From NCBI RefSeq assembly GCF_035083965.1, contig NC_089731.1, positions 1,602,001 through 1,666,000 on the forward strand: a stretch of DNA of 64,000 bases, given 5' to 3'. Source of the DNA: Branchiostoma lanceolatum. Taxonomy: Eukaryota > Chordata > Leptocardii > Amphioxiformes > Branchiostomatidae. The translations under genes and the position numbers were made by a program. Numbering within the stretch: position 1 is the stretch's first letter; the number at the start of each line of letters is the position of its first letter. This document shows positions 10,962 to 23,900 of the stretch, in pieces. The notes under the pieces are model-generated. The model was given only the letters and a program-made list of their open reading frames with translations. It searched no databases and was not told the origin of the DNA.

Positions 10962-11180
10962 TAGCCTCTACCAGGCTCCACAGGTCGCTGGAAAAATAGT
11001 AGAAATTCACCAAATAGACAGATAACATGCCAGGGGAGAGGAGTTAGATGGCTAGTGAGTACAGTTTGCGACCTAAGGAAACTGTGCTCCCTGGCCAGAT
11101 AACTCCTCTGGCATGTTATCTGTCTATTTGGAGAATTTCTATTATTTTTTCCAGCGACCTGTGGAGCCTGGTAGAGGCTA
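10962..11180. mobile_element. Foldback MITE with ~90-bp arms (TAGCCT type)
   Basis: The left arm starts TAGCCTCTACCAGGCTCCAC and the right arm is its near-perfect complement ending at 11180; pairing continues through AGATAACATGCCAG. Flanking nonamers AGCTATATC and CGCTATAAC agree at seven of nine bases, consistent with an old 9-bp duplication. The centre is only about 40 bp and codes for nothing. Confidence 0.75.
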
Positions 11181-11284
11181 CGCTATAACCACCTGAATCA
11201 GACACCAATACACCCACACAGTCAGCAGTTGTAGGAACGGTCCTGCGGGGTACATAGATTTATTCAAATAAAGTATACTTATAT

Positions 11285-11625
11285 CTATAAAAGTAACATT
11301 GATGAAGGTTAAACATCCAGGTCAACTATACTCATATACAATTCAAACTCTAGTACTCTAGTACGGAGATTACTTCCGGATGTTTCGAGTGACATCCATC
11401 ACTCTTCTTCAGCGTCAATGACCTAGCAGAACTAAAACAATTGTGAGTACATACAATAAACTAAAAAAAAAGGTTGAGCATATAGCAAGGTCATAAACGG
11501 CATTGATATGTAATTGTTAGAATAGTTGAGGAAAAGTGATGGATGTCACTCAAAACGTCTGGACGTAATCTCCGTAATTTATCCAGTACAGTAGTAGATT
11601 TTGAATTGTATATGATCACATCTAT
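11285..11625. mobile_element. Retroelement-like repeat with hammerhead-ribozyme-like cores
   Basis: Starts with GATGAAGGTTAAACATCCAG. On the minus strand at 11412-11382 it reads CTGAAGA, the stem GAGTGA, loop TGGATG, stem TCACTC, then GAAAC: the conserved core arrangement CUGANGA / stem II / GAAA of hammerhead ribozymes. A second, decayed core lies on the plus strand near 11536-11560 with the stem AGTGA...TCACT kept. The same element is at 61821-61960. Hammerhead motifs are known in Penelope-like retroelements and retrozymes; assignment to either is inference. Confidence 0.55.
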
Positions 11626-11639
11626 AAAGCTATTAATGT

Positions 11640-13170
11640 GAATCCTTCAGCGCGTAACCACTGTTTACGGCAACAGAACCTACTCCACACACACACCGAC
11701 ATGGTACTCTTAATCTGTACTGACAAGCCCAAACATTGACAAATTTTCCATTTAAAATCAATGACAATAGTTAATTTTCCATAGGCGCAACATTTACTGC
11801 AATATCTAAAAGTAGCGACCATTGCCTTTGCAGCATCCAAGAATACCCATGTCAGTGGTATCTGGATGTGTAATCACAAATTGGCACGCAGGTTTTATAT
11901 GATAACCTTTTGGAGCTAATTGCTTCACAAAGGTTGAGAAAAACAGTTCCATTGGTATCTGGTTGTGCAATCGTCAATTGTTCCGCGCGGCTGGCATTAT
12001 ATGATTACAGTCTATATCATTACTGTGTTAACAGGCTTATATTGCCGTGATAATTGGTCTGTAGCGATGTTCGATAGTCGAATTTCATTATAGTAAAACT
12101 TCAAGTGCTTAAATTGGGATCGATCCTCCAGTTACAAGGCTGTATACTTACTTGATGTCTAGACGTCTGGGAGACTCTTTGTGCACGTTTGTTGCATGTT
12201 CTACTGTATAAATCGGGTAGTAGTTAAAGTCATGAACGTCATAGTGGTCGTTACTTCCAATACCTTGTAACTATTGATTTGTACGTAAATTTCACAAACG
12301 TACACGGTGTATAGTTTATCTAACGTTGTCTAATTGTTCGGAAATATTACTCTACACATATTTTTGGCGTAGGTTGGCCACCGGGAAATAAATTCTAAGT
12401 CATATAACACCAGTTTTAGGAAAGTCCCATGAAGACAAATTTCTAAATCAGAAAGAAGCAATAAAAAGAAGCAATTCTCACAATGGATGATTGAAAAAGC
12501 TAACAGATATAAGCCTCAACTCATTACCATGATGAAATACCAGAAAAGAACAGAATTAAACGATGATTTCTAAACTAATGTACGTAACATTACCGTTTGT
12601 CAGCTTAACACATTTAAGTCCATTTGATGTACGACAGACCGCGTCTACGTGTACAATGACAAATAACAATACATCATTTGGGTTAACGTTGGGCATGCAG
12701 TCCGAAATTTCATGAGGCAGCGTATCACAAATGTAAGATGTTATGTAATTTAGATAACAAGGAATAATTACACACGAAATGTCTTAGTATGTCTGCAATT
12801 TTGTTTCACAGCTATGTTTGTGTAATCCCGTTTTAAGAGCCATTTAAGTCCCTATGATATACGGTAGACCTACTTGATTGAGATTGTCCATAGTTGTAAT
12901 CCGATATGTGCATTTTATCACAGCGGGAACACAAAGCAGTGGATCAACTTCCGCCCAGAATAACAGTTTCCTCTTTATTACCTAAGGAGATTGGAAACTG
13001 GAGATGATAAGAACGTAATGGAAAAATTATGAGCCAATTTCCGATATGAAAGATTTAAGATGGCGCTAAATTAGCGACAACTCAACCGGAAAGGGACCTC
13101 ATGGGGTGGGGCGGTTCATAACGTTCGTTACGCCACTGTGGGGATTAGAGCGACTTCTGTGTTGTTTTTA
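11640..13170. other. Intergenic, no gene seen
   Basis: No exon with paired splice sites, no tandem array and no match to the other repeats in the window was found on either strand. Confidence 0.35.
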
Positions 13171-13195
13171 TCCCAATGAAACATGGAAGTATTTT

Positions 13196-13220
13196 TGGTG
13201 TGTGTGTGCGTATGTGTGTG

Positions 13221-13255
<35 letters not shown>

Positions 13256-13425
13256 CTGTCTGTCTGTCTATGAGTTCGTGTTTCCGGATATATGTGGTCA
13301 GCATAACTTGAGAACGATTGGATGGATTGTGATTATATTTGGTATATGGGTAGGTCTTGGGAAGACGGCCCCTTTGTGTGTGAGCTTGGTACTGCAGCAG
13401 AACTTTCCTTTTTTATGTCTTCTGT
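13196..13425 (+). repeat. Dispersed repeat carrying a (GT)n microsatellite
   Basis: A (GT)n run at 13198-13256 is followed by AACTTGAGAACGATTGGATG, TGGTATATGGGTAGGTCTT and GTACTGCAGCAGAACTT. The unit at 55538-55735 has the same order: (GT)n, ATAACTCAAGAATGCCTGG, GATATGTGGGAAGGTCTT, GGTACTGTGGTGGAACTT. The two are diverged copies of one dispersed element in which the microsatellite sits at a fixed place. Confidence 0.6.
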
Positions 13426-14027
13426 CTTCTTAAGTATGTAGGGTTGGCGCGACGATCAAGGTTTCCCATAAAAGAACACGTGAGCGATCAGAAAACAGCG
13501 CAAATAAGGAAAGAGGCAAACAGAGAAAACCATCAACCGCCCAGACGGTCTTCACATTCGTTATGAGTTACGCTGTGGGTGAGCTGGCTTGATTAGGATG
13601 AGTTCTAGAGTAGATCACAAATTAACCGATGCATATTTCAAAAGAAAGAAGGTCGAAATATATCTTTATCACCCCCTAAACCTTCATAGCTGTAGTATAA
13701 GTTTTATCTTTATGTACGGAGCCCCAGTCAGAAATTAGAACCTTTAATTTACAACTGGCTATAAGCCAATCGGTAATGCTGATTGGCCATCTATTTTTGG
13801 GCTTAGGTTATCCTTCGAAGCGCGAAAGGCTAATAAGATTCCTTGTCTAAAAAGTAAGGTTTCGATTCCCAAAATTAGTCAAATTACATTTTATGACCCC
13901 AGTTCATCTTTTACAGTTTTGTTTCTCAAGCTGAGACATTAAATCTTTCAAAGACTTTCATTTCTACTTGCCTTTCTCACTTACTCAACTGCTCAACACT
14001 CCGATTAGCGATTCTTACGTAGGGCTA

Positions 14028-14570
14028 ACAATGCCCTGTTATCACCCGGCCAGACTTATGAATGCCTTTACAAGTCTGTGCAAGTCGAGTTTTAACAAAT
14101 GTGAATGTATAGTCCTGTAAGCGTCCAGACTGATGGATGTTGGTACAAGTCTGTGCCCGTCAATGTTTATGGGAAAATGTGGGTGAAGAGGTATTTGGCC
14201 AAGTCAGATGAGAACGACGGGCTCATAACTTTGAATTTGCTTGGTTGTCGTAGCAGGTGTGGCCTGAGGGCTATAAAATCTTATATGGGCACCGAAAGGT
14301 GTCGTAAGAATCACCCTGAATTAGTTGCATCCTTGAAAAGTTACGAGCAAATTCTCAACAAAAGTGAAGGTAAGTTTAACTGTTATAGCAGCATCTATTT
14401 GTTTTTGTAACAGTTCCAAAACTTAGCGATTCCACAGTTTTCCTCTTCTTTGTTTTTTTCGCCAGTCAACACTTTAATTTTCAATGGTTATGTATGTTTA
14501 ACAATGCCCTGTACGCACCCAGACTGATGGATGTAAGCACACGTCTGAAGCAGTCGAGTTTTATGGGTTA
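14028..14570 (+). repeat. Short repeat, two or three diverged copies
   Basis: AACAATGCCCTGT is followed by CAGACT-GATGGATG and CAGTCGAGTTTTA-type text at 14028-14100, 14115-14170 and 14499-14570. An open frame at 14105-14410 runs through it and ends beside a good donor (GGTAAGTTT at 14368), but the protein matches no family I know, so it is not called as a gene. Confidence 0.4.
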
Positions 14571-15239
14571 CTAGAGGTTAACATTCACTACAGATCGATA
14601 TGGCAGCTGGTATGGGCGCTATAACTCACACACGGCAAATCACAGCATTAGTAAATCACATCGTATACTGAGTATATGGCGGCAATAGTCTGTATATTCT
14701 ATAAGGCATAGTCAAACCAAACCACTCAAGGGACTTGGAAATTGGCACAGTTTACAGGTGGTCACTATAGATAGGATGCGTAATACTTGGGTTTATAGAC
14801 AAAAATTATCTAACAGTATAACAATGACCATTACCATTTGTCATTTTGTAGAGGTGGTCTCTAGTACAGGTTTGACTTTATATCATTTGCCAGGTGGTCC
14901 TTATTATGTAGAGGTGGTCACTTGTACTTTAAGCAAACTCACCTTTGATGACTGGAGGCTGGAGTCATGTTCAGTTCACCTTTATGTTTAAAACCGTAAC
15001 ACCAAGACCGTTGCTGCCTACTACAGTAACTACTATACATTGTATGCATCACTAATAAAGAAAGACAGAAAGGCGCTGGTGAACTTACCACGGGTGACTG
15101 AAGGAAGAACAAAGCCGCTGATTTTTGGAACCGACGAAAATATCCCGGAAGGTCCCGCAACTTCATACAAAGGACTGTTCTCTGCTAGACAGAGAGACGC
15201 CAGACTGTACAAGTGGGACAAAGTTTCCCTCAGAGCGAT

Positions 15240-16640
15240 GAACAGTATAATCCAGCTGTGATGTCTGAAGTGCAGGTCAGGAGATTTCCTCGATTCCCGT
15301 AAGTCTGTCTGCACGAGCCGGAAGAATTTCCAGGAAATGTAACTAATCCGTGATGTCCGGGAAATGTGAAAGCTTTAAGGTCCCATATGAACAGTTAGGA
15401 TGCCAACTCAAGTTGGGAATGTGGGAATGAAGATATTTTAGATTCCGGTAAGCTTATCCAGACGAGGGAGATTTTTAAACAACATCAGGAGAGCGTGAAT
15501 TCTAAGAAAAGGGTAAAAGCGACTACGTCCCTGGTATGCGACTTCAATGTCAGCTTTGGTTCTTGAAGCATAACGTGAAGTCCAGAGGTTTCAGCTATCA
15601 TGTCACTGTAACAATACAAAATTCGAGCAAGAAGATTCCCGGAAACCTTTAGGACAGGACACAAAATGAGCTTGTGATTCCAGGAAAAGGAACTTTACCA
15701 GGAACACCATAGACGGTTTATACAGCAGCTGAGATTTCCGTAATGCAAAGTTAAGTCCGGAGATTGTCTAGCAGATTCCTGTAGAATTAACCACGCGAGC
15801 CCATAGATTGGCAAAAATCTTTAAGACAGGAAGCAAGTCAGTGATTTCCAGAAAAGGATACTTCGAATGCGTCCTTCGTGCAGAGTAAGTTGCCCCGAAC
15901 CGGGTCACCTTGTCTGGAGCGCAAGGCTTAGTCCAGGGATCGTCTAGTAGATTCCTGTAAAATCACCTACACGAGCCTGGAGATCTCCAAAAATCCTTCA
16001 GAGACGAAACAAGTCAGTGAATTCCAGGAAAAAAAGAAAGATAATCGGTCCTTTGTTTACAGTAAGATACCCCGAGCCGGGTCACCTTGTCTGAAGGGCA
16101 AGGTCAAGTCCAGAGATTGTCAAGGAGATTCCTGTAGAATCACCTACGCGAGCCCAATTATCTCCAAAAATCCTTAAGAGAGAACGCAAGTGATCAGTGA
16201 GTTTCAGGAAAGCAGACAGCGAAGGTGTCCTTCGTGCAGAGTAAGCTGCCCCGAACCGGGTCACCTTGTTTGAAGCGCAAGGTTAAGTCCAGAGATTGTC
16301 TAGTAGATACGTGTAAAATCACCTACGCGAGCCCGAAGATGTTGGAAAAAATCCGTAAGACAGGAAGCAAGTCAGTGAATTCCAGAATAGGATACTTCGA
16401 AGGTGTCCTTCGTGTAGAGTAAGTTGCCCCAAACCGGGTCACCTTGTTTGAAGCGCAAGGTTAAGTCCGGAGATTGTCTAGTAGATTCCTGTAAAATCAC
16501 CTAATAGTATGCGAGCCCGAAGGTTGGCACAAATCCTCAAAACAAGCTTAAGTCAGTGAATTCCAGGAAGAGCAGACAGCGAAGGTGTCCTTTCGTGCAC
16601 AGTAAGCTGCCCGTAACCGGGTCACCCGGACCCAGGTGTG
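15240..16640 (+). repeat. ~178-bp satellite-like tandem array
   Basis: The landmark CGGGTCACC occurs at 15902, 16078, 16257, 16435 and 16618, spacings 176, 179, 178 and 183 bp. Each unit also holds CAAGGTTAAGTCCAGAGATTG, TCACCTACGCGAGCCC, AGTCAGTGAATTCCAGGA and GTGTCCTTCGTGCAGAGTAAG. More diverged units extend left to about 15240. Small open frames (for example 16225-16422) repeat with the array and are not genes. Confidence 0.85.
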
Positions 16641-16934
16641 CTGCGTCAAGCGAGCGTCGGGGTTAAAATCGAGCTGACCTCAGCCAACGTCATTACGTAA
16701 GAACGTCAGGACGTCGGAACGAGGCGTGGTACGTGACACGTTACGTTGGCGTCGCCTACGTGCTGCTGTAGCACTCCCACGTGATGGAAAACCGGCGTGT
16801 ACGGCTGGGCGCGCTTCCAGGATCGATGGTAATTTAATCCGCACATTCCCGTAAATCCTGGAAGTCGCACAAAGCCGCGGGAAACGCTCGAAGTTATCAT
16901 GAACAAAAAGGCCAGAGATTAGCTGTAGCTGCAT

Positions 16935-17395
16935 TGTCTGCGGGTTATCGAAGTAGGTCATCAGAGCCGTTACTGCTATGCGACGCTGAGGAGACAATTC
17001 AGCATTAATTGTGGACGTCCTGACATCTGCATCTTTAGTTTAATTAATGTACAATATATAATGTTCAACAAAGGCACATGTACGTAGTTTTAGATTGTTA
17101 CCAATGATTGTGGTCCATTTTGACGCCATTACGACATGTTATTGATGACTGAGAGTAAAAGCGCAAATACCACTTTACATCTTATACTCAACACTTCAAA
17201 TTTTCATCACTTTAATTTTTTTTAGTTCCATTGTGTCTGCCGGTTATCGAAGTAGGCCATCACAGTCGTTACTTCTATAAGATGCTGAGGAGACAATTCA
17301 GCATTAATTACGGACGTTCTGTCTTCGTCATCTTTCGGTCATGTACAATATAGAAAGTTCAACAAAGGTTCATGGAGTTTAGATTGCTAAATGGT
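16935..17395 (+). repeat. Direct repeat, two ~165-bp copies (16935-17100 and 17228-17395)
   Basis: Both copies contain GGTTATCGAAGTAGG, CTGAGGAGACAATTCAGC, ATGTACAATATA and GTTCAACAAAGG in order. The minus-strand open frame at 16680-16997 overlaps the first copy and is not conserved in the second, arguing against coding. Confidence 0.65.
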
Positions 17396-17537
17396 CGTTG
17401 TCCACATTTGTGCTATTTGACGATGTTTTATTATCTGATCGCAGAGGAGCAGAAAAAGCACCAGAAGTGCAAATATCATTCAAAACTTATATTCAACACT
17501 TCATCTTTTCATTACTGTAATGCTTTTGTTTTCTTTG

Positions 17538-17760
17538 GAGTTTGTACCAGCATAATAATGACAATCTCTTTTGGAATTTTATGATTCTAGTATCAAAATC
17601 CATGCTATCATGTTCGTGCACAGTATCAATATCGCGGGCTATTGCACATTCTGTTTGCCTTGGAGTTTGTACAAGCATAATAATGGCAATATCTTTCGAA
17701 GTTTTAGGATTCCAGTACAGTATTAGAATTCATGTCATCATGTTTTCTTCAAGCAACACA
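17538..17760 (+). repeat. ~117-bp tandem repeat, two copies
   Basis: GGAGTTTGTACCAGCATAAT (17538) and GGAGTTTGTACAAGCATAAT (17662) start two units that share ATGGCAATAT/ATGACAATCT, TTTTA.GATTC.AGTA and CATG.TATCATGTT. No gene is supported here. Confidence 0.6.
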
Positions 17761-18199
17761 ACGATAGGACAATGGCACACCTCTCCTTATTGAATATTCA
17801 TTTATTTTCCGAAAAAAATCTAAGAAACTGCTTTGGCAAATATTTCGTGACAAATCCCCCCATAACCACGGAGACTGATGTCCCCGCACAGAGGCGTGTG
17901 GTTGAATTTCATGCCCATATTCCCCGGCTATTACACCTGCCCAATTCTTCAACATAATTCTGCCATCAAGTACAAACAATGAAATGATAAACATAAATCC
18001 TCCTGTATCATTTCTAACTGTAGTACCGACTTCATATCAATATCGTGGGCTATTTCACATACAATGTAATATGTGTCTATGTTGTTCACTCGGTATAACC
18101 GCCCTTGGTTTATTAGTTTATTGGTTGACCGTGGAAGACACACAGCCATGGCTGCCAGGCCGGTGGCTATTACAAAGGACTAGCCCTGCTGACTAAGGC

Positions 18200-19965
18200 A
18201 ATACAGGAAAGTGGAATTGCGTTTTGTGACAAATGTCCTGCCTTTGGCGTCATATACCGGCTTTGAAGCCACACGGCAGCAGCTGGTTATATAAGAGAAT
18301 TGTATCATATTTTGTAGCGACGCACGCAATTCTCCGATGTTGTCAGTGCCATGTATCTAGTGTAGGCCGAAGGTGTACTTGTATAACAATAATCTATAGA
18401 TCTGTATATTAGGCTGCAGTATAGTACAGGTATTTCTTTCTCCAACGTATCTATTGTGCATGTGGCCTTTAGCCCTTCTTAGCAATATATTGATACACAT
18501 AGGGATCATTATCATATATTACACCAAACGACTTGACAAATGTCTAGCTTTAATTGTTATCTGAAGCTGTCTGATAAAAACGGCTGTTACTGCACTCTGT
18601 AAAAAGCATATCATTAGCCAGTTATCCATTCTGCAATAGTCTTCTTATTATTAAGTTCCAGAATCAACCATATGATAAAAGTACAGCCTTCTAACTTAAT
18701 GGGACTTGGGAAAGAAGCTTATGAGAGAACAAACTATAAAGTTTAAACTCTTCGATTCTGGCTTTTCAACCGGCCACACAAGTCAATTTTAGAATCACTT
18801 TACCTGCCCGCTGTTCTAATCTCCTGAGCCTACTGCAGCCAAGGAACTCTGACTTTTACCAAGATCATGGCGTTTTGCCCAGATTTGCAGACGGTCCAGC
18901 CGCTCTAACTGATGACCCCAGGAGTGGAACATGTGTTGGGTCCGGTCCTGCGGGAGCGCGACAGGTGTTGTACAGCAGGAGATCGATAAACCGGGGAACA
19001 AGTCATCGATTCTACGGAAATCAACTCCGACTTACAACGGTTGAGTGGGAAATGAAAGCTTGGGTACGCTGCCCTGTCTCTTGATAAACTTACATATAGT
19101 TGTTAGAGTAGAGATCCCGGTCTCAATCGACTCCTATCAGATCGGAATCTGCTATGGCGGTCTCTCCTGTTTTATGAAGCCTTACTTTTAAGTCATTCCA
19201 TTGTACTAAACTTACGTGAATCAAAGTTGAAAAGTTCTGGAATTTAATAGAATATCTTTAGATTCACAGACCCCAATCGGGATCTTTCCAGGCAGAATAA
19301 GTCACGTAGCTTGTGCTTTCAAACTCTACGTACGTACGGAACTGATGTGTTACCAGTTGTGCGGTTCAGATAGACGCCGGGCCGGGCACATTTGCGTTCA
19401 AGATCAATTTCTTAAAATGGATTTTCTGAATAGAAAAAAACAACAACATATTTTGAGGCACGACGATCGTACCACAGCCCTTTTCATGTTCTTCTTCTCT
19501 GCCTGCTTGAGCGAGAACGTTAACTCCTCCAAAAGACAGAGCGGATCAATTCTAATTTGAAGTTTGAATATGTTTGTCCTAGTTTTTTCTTAGATATCTT
19601 CTCCGGGTATTGACTTTGCAATCCTAAGTGAACGCCCTGCTCATCTCTCACTCACTAAACTCTCCTAAATTCTCCTGAAATCAATAAACAATTTCTCTCT
19701 CTCTCCACCGCCGGAAATGTAAAGGTGTCTGGAGGATTTTTCTGTCACAAGATTGACGTTTCGAATTCGTCTTGGGGTGCTGTAATGGGATCGTGTGTGT
19801 AAGATCTGTTGCTTGTACAAGTGACAGATGTTTTTTCATCGATTGATCTCAAGTTCTTTAGGATAATTTCCAGGGTTTATCTATTTACATGGGCTTGGGG
19901 AGTTGTCATGGCTCCATTTAAGTTTGATATGTTACTCCTTCCGTAGCTGAATCTGTACAGCCTTT
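18200..19965. other. Intergenic, no gene seen
   Basis: Only short frames without splice context. No tandem array or foldback element noted until the MITE at 19970. Confidence 0.35.
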
Positions 19966-19969
19966 CGGT

Positions 19970-20218
19970 GTAAGGGCCCTGTCACACGTGTGCGTATGTT
20001 CAAGTGCGCGTGAGTTGCGCATTAACATTTTTTATTTTTTTTTGGTTTTTAGGTTTGCGGGGGAAAAGTTGTTTTCTACTTTGACCCACCGTTGTGCAGC
20101 CTAGTGATCGAACCTAAGAAATCACTTCTTTAGCTGCAAACTTAATCTAAACCAAAAACATGTTAAGGCACAACTCATGCGGACTTATATATACGCACAA
20201 GTGTGACAGGTGCTTTAC
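19970..20218. mobile_element. MITE with 28-bp inverted ends (CCTGTCACAC type)
   Basis: The left end GTAAGGGCCCTGTCACACG-TGTGCGTAT (19970-19997) matches the complement of 20191-20218 at about 24 of 28 bases. The interior has an A/T-rich stretch and no ORF. A target-site duplication could not be read with confidence, so the superfamily is open. Confidence 0.65.
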
Positions 20219-20929
20219 GTTAACACACCAGCTTCACAGGCGCGCAGTACTAGTGCGACACTCTTGTTATCTTACACTGAAATACCTGCCGATTCAGTAT
20301 ACGAACCGGACCTTCTAGATCTTTGGCAGCTCGAGCTCATACTGTGTTTGTTCCATCGCCAAATGAACTAGTGAGTTCAAGTTCAGATGACCGTTTAAGA
20401 GCGAATCAAAATGTGCTTTTGGTTGGACCGCTAGGTGGACGTTTGTTGACGTTTTGATGCGGGTGTTTTCCTCAGTTCAAGTGGACGAGTATGTCGCAGT
20501 ACGTCGTTCCGAAAAACAATAGATTTTGTATTAGATGAAACAAACATTTGTTCCAACTTACCTTAAGACCTTGAGGATTCATCGGTGAAGTAGGCCCAGC
20601 CTGTGTTGTCACCCTCTTCTCACTCAGGAAGGTACCTCTTCTTCTCCCAGTGTAAATCCAGCCTTGTTTTAAAACATTATCCGCTTCAACTACCTCATCT
20701 GGCAGCGAGTTCCAGTTGATTACAACTTGAAACAGTGGCCTCTTGTTTTGTCCTTGTTCCCTGACTGGAAGAAGATCTCGGGATCTTTTGACGTACATTC
20801 CTTACAGCATCATTTCACGAGATTTATTTTTTGAAAAGAGGAGAGTTATTTTTATGAGTTTGATGAATTAAACAACTACAACATCAAAACGTACCGTTCC
20901 CAAGCGCATTGAAGTTCTGTCTGGCTCAG

Positions 20930-20980
20930 ATAGGTGGCGCTCGTGACCTTACTTTCGGCAATCCAAAATGGCGGCGTCCA
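20930..20980 (+). promoter_or_regulatory. MRPS22 start region with YY1-like site
   Basis: CCAAAATGGCGGC at 20964-20976 overlaps the start codon and fits the YY1 core (ATGGCGGC), which often sits at the first codons of ribosomal and mitochondrial protein genes. No TATA box was seen upstream. Confidence 0.45.
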
Positions 20981-23900
20981 GGACGATTTTGTCGGGGTGC
21001 AAACGATGTATGCGCTCCTGGCTGGAGTCCCGGAGGTTTTCACCAACCCTGTCAAGCCCAGGTGTGCGCCTTTGTTCCTCATCGTCAGGTGAGGCAGGCT
21101 CAGGTGAGTGATATCGTCTTCTCGTGAGCACAACGCCATATCGAATGTCGGACCTATGTCGCCCCCCTCCCCATCAGACGAGCGTGTTTTCTGTACACGT
21201 TAACCTCCTTGCACGTATCTAGTAGAATGGGAAATTCACAACAACATGATATGATTTGAAAGAGTTTGCTTTACTTCCAGTTATTTCTGAAACAGTATTG
21301 TATATTCAGGCATTAACAGTCTATTTTTCGCTTACATCATAAGGTATATGGATAGTCAATAAAGTTATTGGACTGTCACATGCATAATATGTTTGTATGA
21401 TCATTTGAACACCCAGTGAACCTACGCCCTTTTGTTTTCCAGAAAAAATATGAAGAACTAGCAATATGACAGTCGTGCTATTATCATTTACAAGTGGTAG
21501 AAAACAGAAACAGTACTACTACTAACTTATATTTTTTGAGTTAAAATGTAACTTGTTCGCCGCATCATTCATATTGACTCCTGTGCTGACTGACTCACTT
21601 AGTACTTATTCAAACATGTCTGTCCACCCCAGATCCCTCCAAGCCGACCCTGCCCACCCCTCCAGACTTCTTGGACCCGGCGGTCCAGTCCATTCTGGTG
21701 CAGCTGACGGGGGTGGACCTGGAGAAGGTGTTTCACCAGGTCCGGGCCAAAGTGGACCCTCCCACATACAAACTCATGACTGAGGAGCAGCTCAAGAAGG
21801 TCGGTGGTTCATTTCTTTTCAAGCAGTGAACAAATTTGAAAGGGATATCTAATATTAGCTATAGAGTGTAGCGGAAGATAAACCCGTCCATGGTTCTGAC
21901 TACGCATGTGCAGTGTCAAAGGTGAATGTCCCTGGCTTGTAAACAGTTCTCGTCTCGACATTGTCTAGATTTGCATAACAACTCCCCGACGGGCTTTGAC
22001 AACTTGCACATGCATAGTCAGAACCGTGAATGGGCTAATAGGAACTCTTGCAAAAATAGTGATCTTTGTCTGGATGACTCGCCCAAAATGATGAATAAAG
22101 AATCAAACAATCTTGTGGACTAACTGAAGTACTAAGCTAGTATTTAATACTGCCACACAGGGATCTGATAGCTTTATTGTGCAACAATTGATATTGTAAC
22201 TGATAATGATAGTTAAGTTAATTATTAACTGATAAGCTAAACAAGGTATTGTGCTCTTCTTTCAAGGAAACAAGGAGTATTGAATTTTTGTGTCTGAAAA
22301 TGAAACAGCAACACTCTGTTTTATGTAGTCTAGTTCCTAGAGACACATACTCAGCAGGTATTCTACCTAAGTAACAGTGCTAGACTAGAATGCTGTGGTG
22401 TTCTATTCAATCTAAAAGTACAGCTGAAACACCTGTAAACCATCTGCCCATTCTCCAGGCATATGATGAAACGGTCCAGCGAGCGCGGGAGAAGCTCCAG
22501 ATGCCGCCGGTTCTGCCCGAGAGGGCGCCGATTGACCCGACACCGATAGCGGAGAACCCGGAACTGCAGGGGCTGGAGACGTCCAACCTCGTCTTCACAG
22601 ACATCTCACAGAACATCCCTGACAGGGTGAGGGGGAAACACTGCATACATTACTGTTACGTCACTCTAAAGTATCCAAGATATTGTTTTTGGCTTGTCTG
22701 TGTGTCTGTATGTGGTTTTGTGATTACTTATTGTAATGATGCCGTACATCCTCACTTCCTCAGTGCTTTTTTGTGGGACTAGGAGAGGGTGGCAAAGCAA
22801 TATGGGCAAGGGGATGAAGTTTGCATCTCTGATTGCTCTGATGTTATGAGAGTAGTGAAGATACAATGTAGATTGCTATAGGAAAAAGCATACTGTACTC
22901 TCTTTTTGCAGATTTGACAAATCATGGATTGAGAGACAATATTCTAACCAAAGAAATAACTTTTTGAATGTGACATTTTCATCTTCTGTCTCTCAATGCA
23001 TTTGTATCATTCATCCAGGAAAGATTTATCGTGGTCCGGGAGCCAGACGGAGTTCTTCGCCGCGCGACGTGGGAGGAACGAGACCGGCTGCTGCAGGTTT
23101 ACTTCCCGAAGGAGGGGCGCAGGATCCGACCTCCGCCACTCTTCAACCAGGACCACATGGACGTAAGGAGCTTTCTTCTTTCTTTCCACCATCTACAAAA
23201 CAACCAGGGACACTCATTCAATCTTGAATCCACGGACATCCTAGACTGTGAACGCCATTGGTTCTGTAGGAACATCTTCACTGAATAGCTTTGAAGAACG
23301 GTTGCAGTCAGATGTGCAAAAGTTAGGTGTGACAGGCCGTTCAGTGTAATATAACTAGTTGCTGCCGCGCCGCGTGCCTGCAAAGCTGGTGTGTTACACC
23401 GAAGGGCGGTCATACAAGCTATAAAGATACAGGTTCAAACAGGGAGTTAGAGAAGCAATAATGAGAGAATGTACAATCCCACCCTCAATAGGGAAGGAGG
23501 TCTACGCGTCGAACTTTCAGGCACTAAGGATAATGCGTTGGATTCTACTACATGTAGAATGTATATGAACATGTGTAAGTGTGTCTGTATTCTCTCTCCT
23601 CCCCAGATTGTCCTGGAGGCAGATCGCCATGTGGACCTGCTGGATCTGTGCTGTATCCAGTTTGAACCGGACTCTCCAGACTTCATCAGGGTAACTTGCA
23701 CTGTTTTACCAGTTAACCTTCTCCCTGCTGCCTAACTCAAGACCAATAGTGCCCAATGGCTACTCCAGATTGCTAAAGGTTAAAGACACACAAACCCAAG
23801 TGTCAGAGCTATTTAGTAAAAATAAGTACATTGTGGTTCCCCCAACCTGCAAAACTGTCAGTTTTGGCATTGCACTGTCAAAACCTTCAGTCTTGATATT

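Noticed and set aside
14105-14410. 101-codon open frame ending near a good splice donor
   Set aside because: Partly inside a short repeat, no acceptor in register, no family recognised. Possible orphan exon but not supported.
15240-16640. CRISPR-like array
   Set aside because: Regular spacing, but the whole ~178-bp unit repeats with no unique spacers, and this is nuclear animal DNA. It is a satellite-type array.
16680-16997. 105-codon minus-strand frame
   Set aside because: Overlaps a direct repeat whose other copy lacks the frame; Arg-rich composition reflects GC-rich DNA only.
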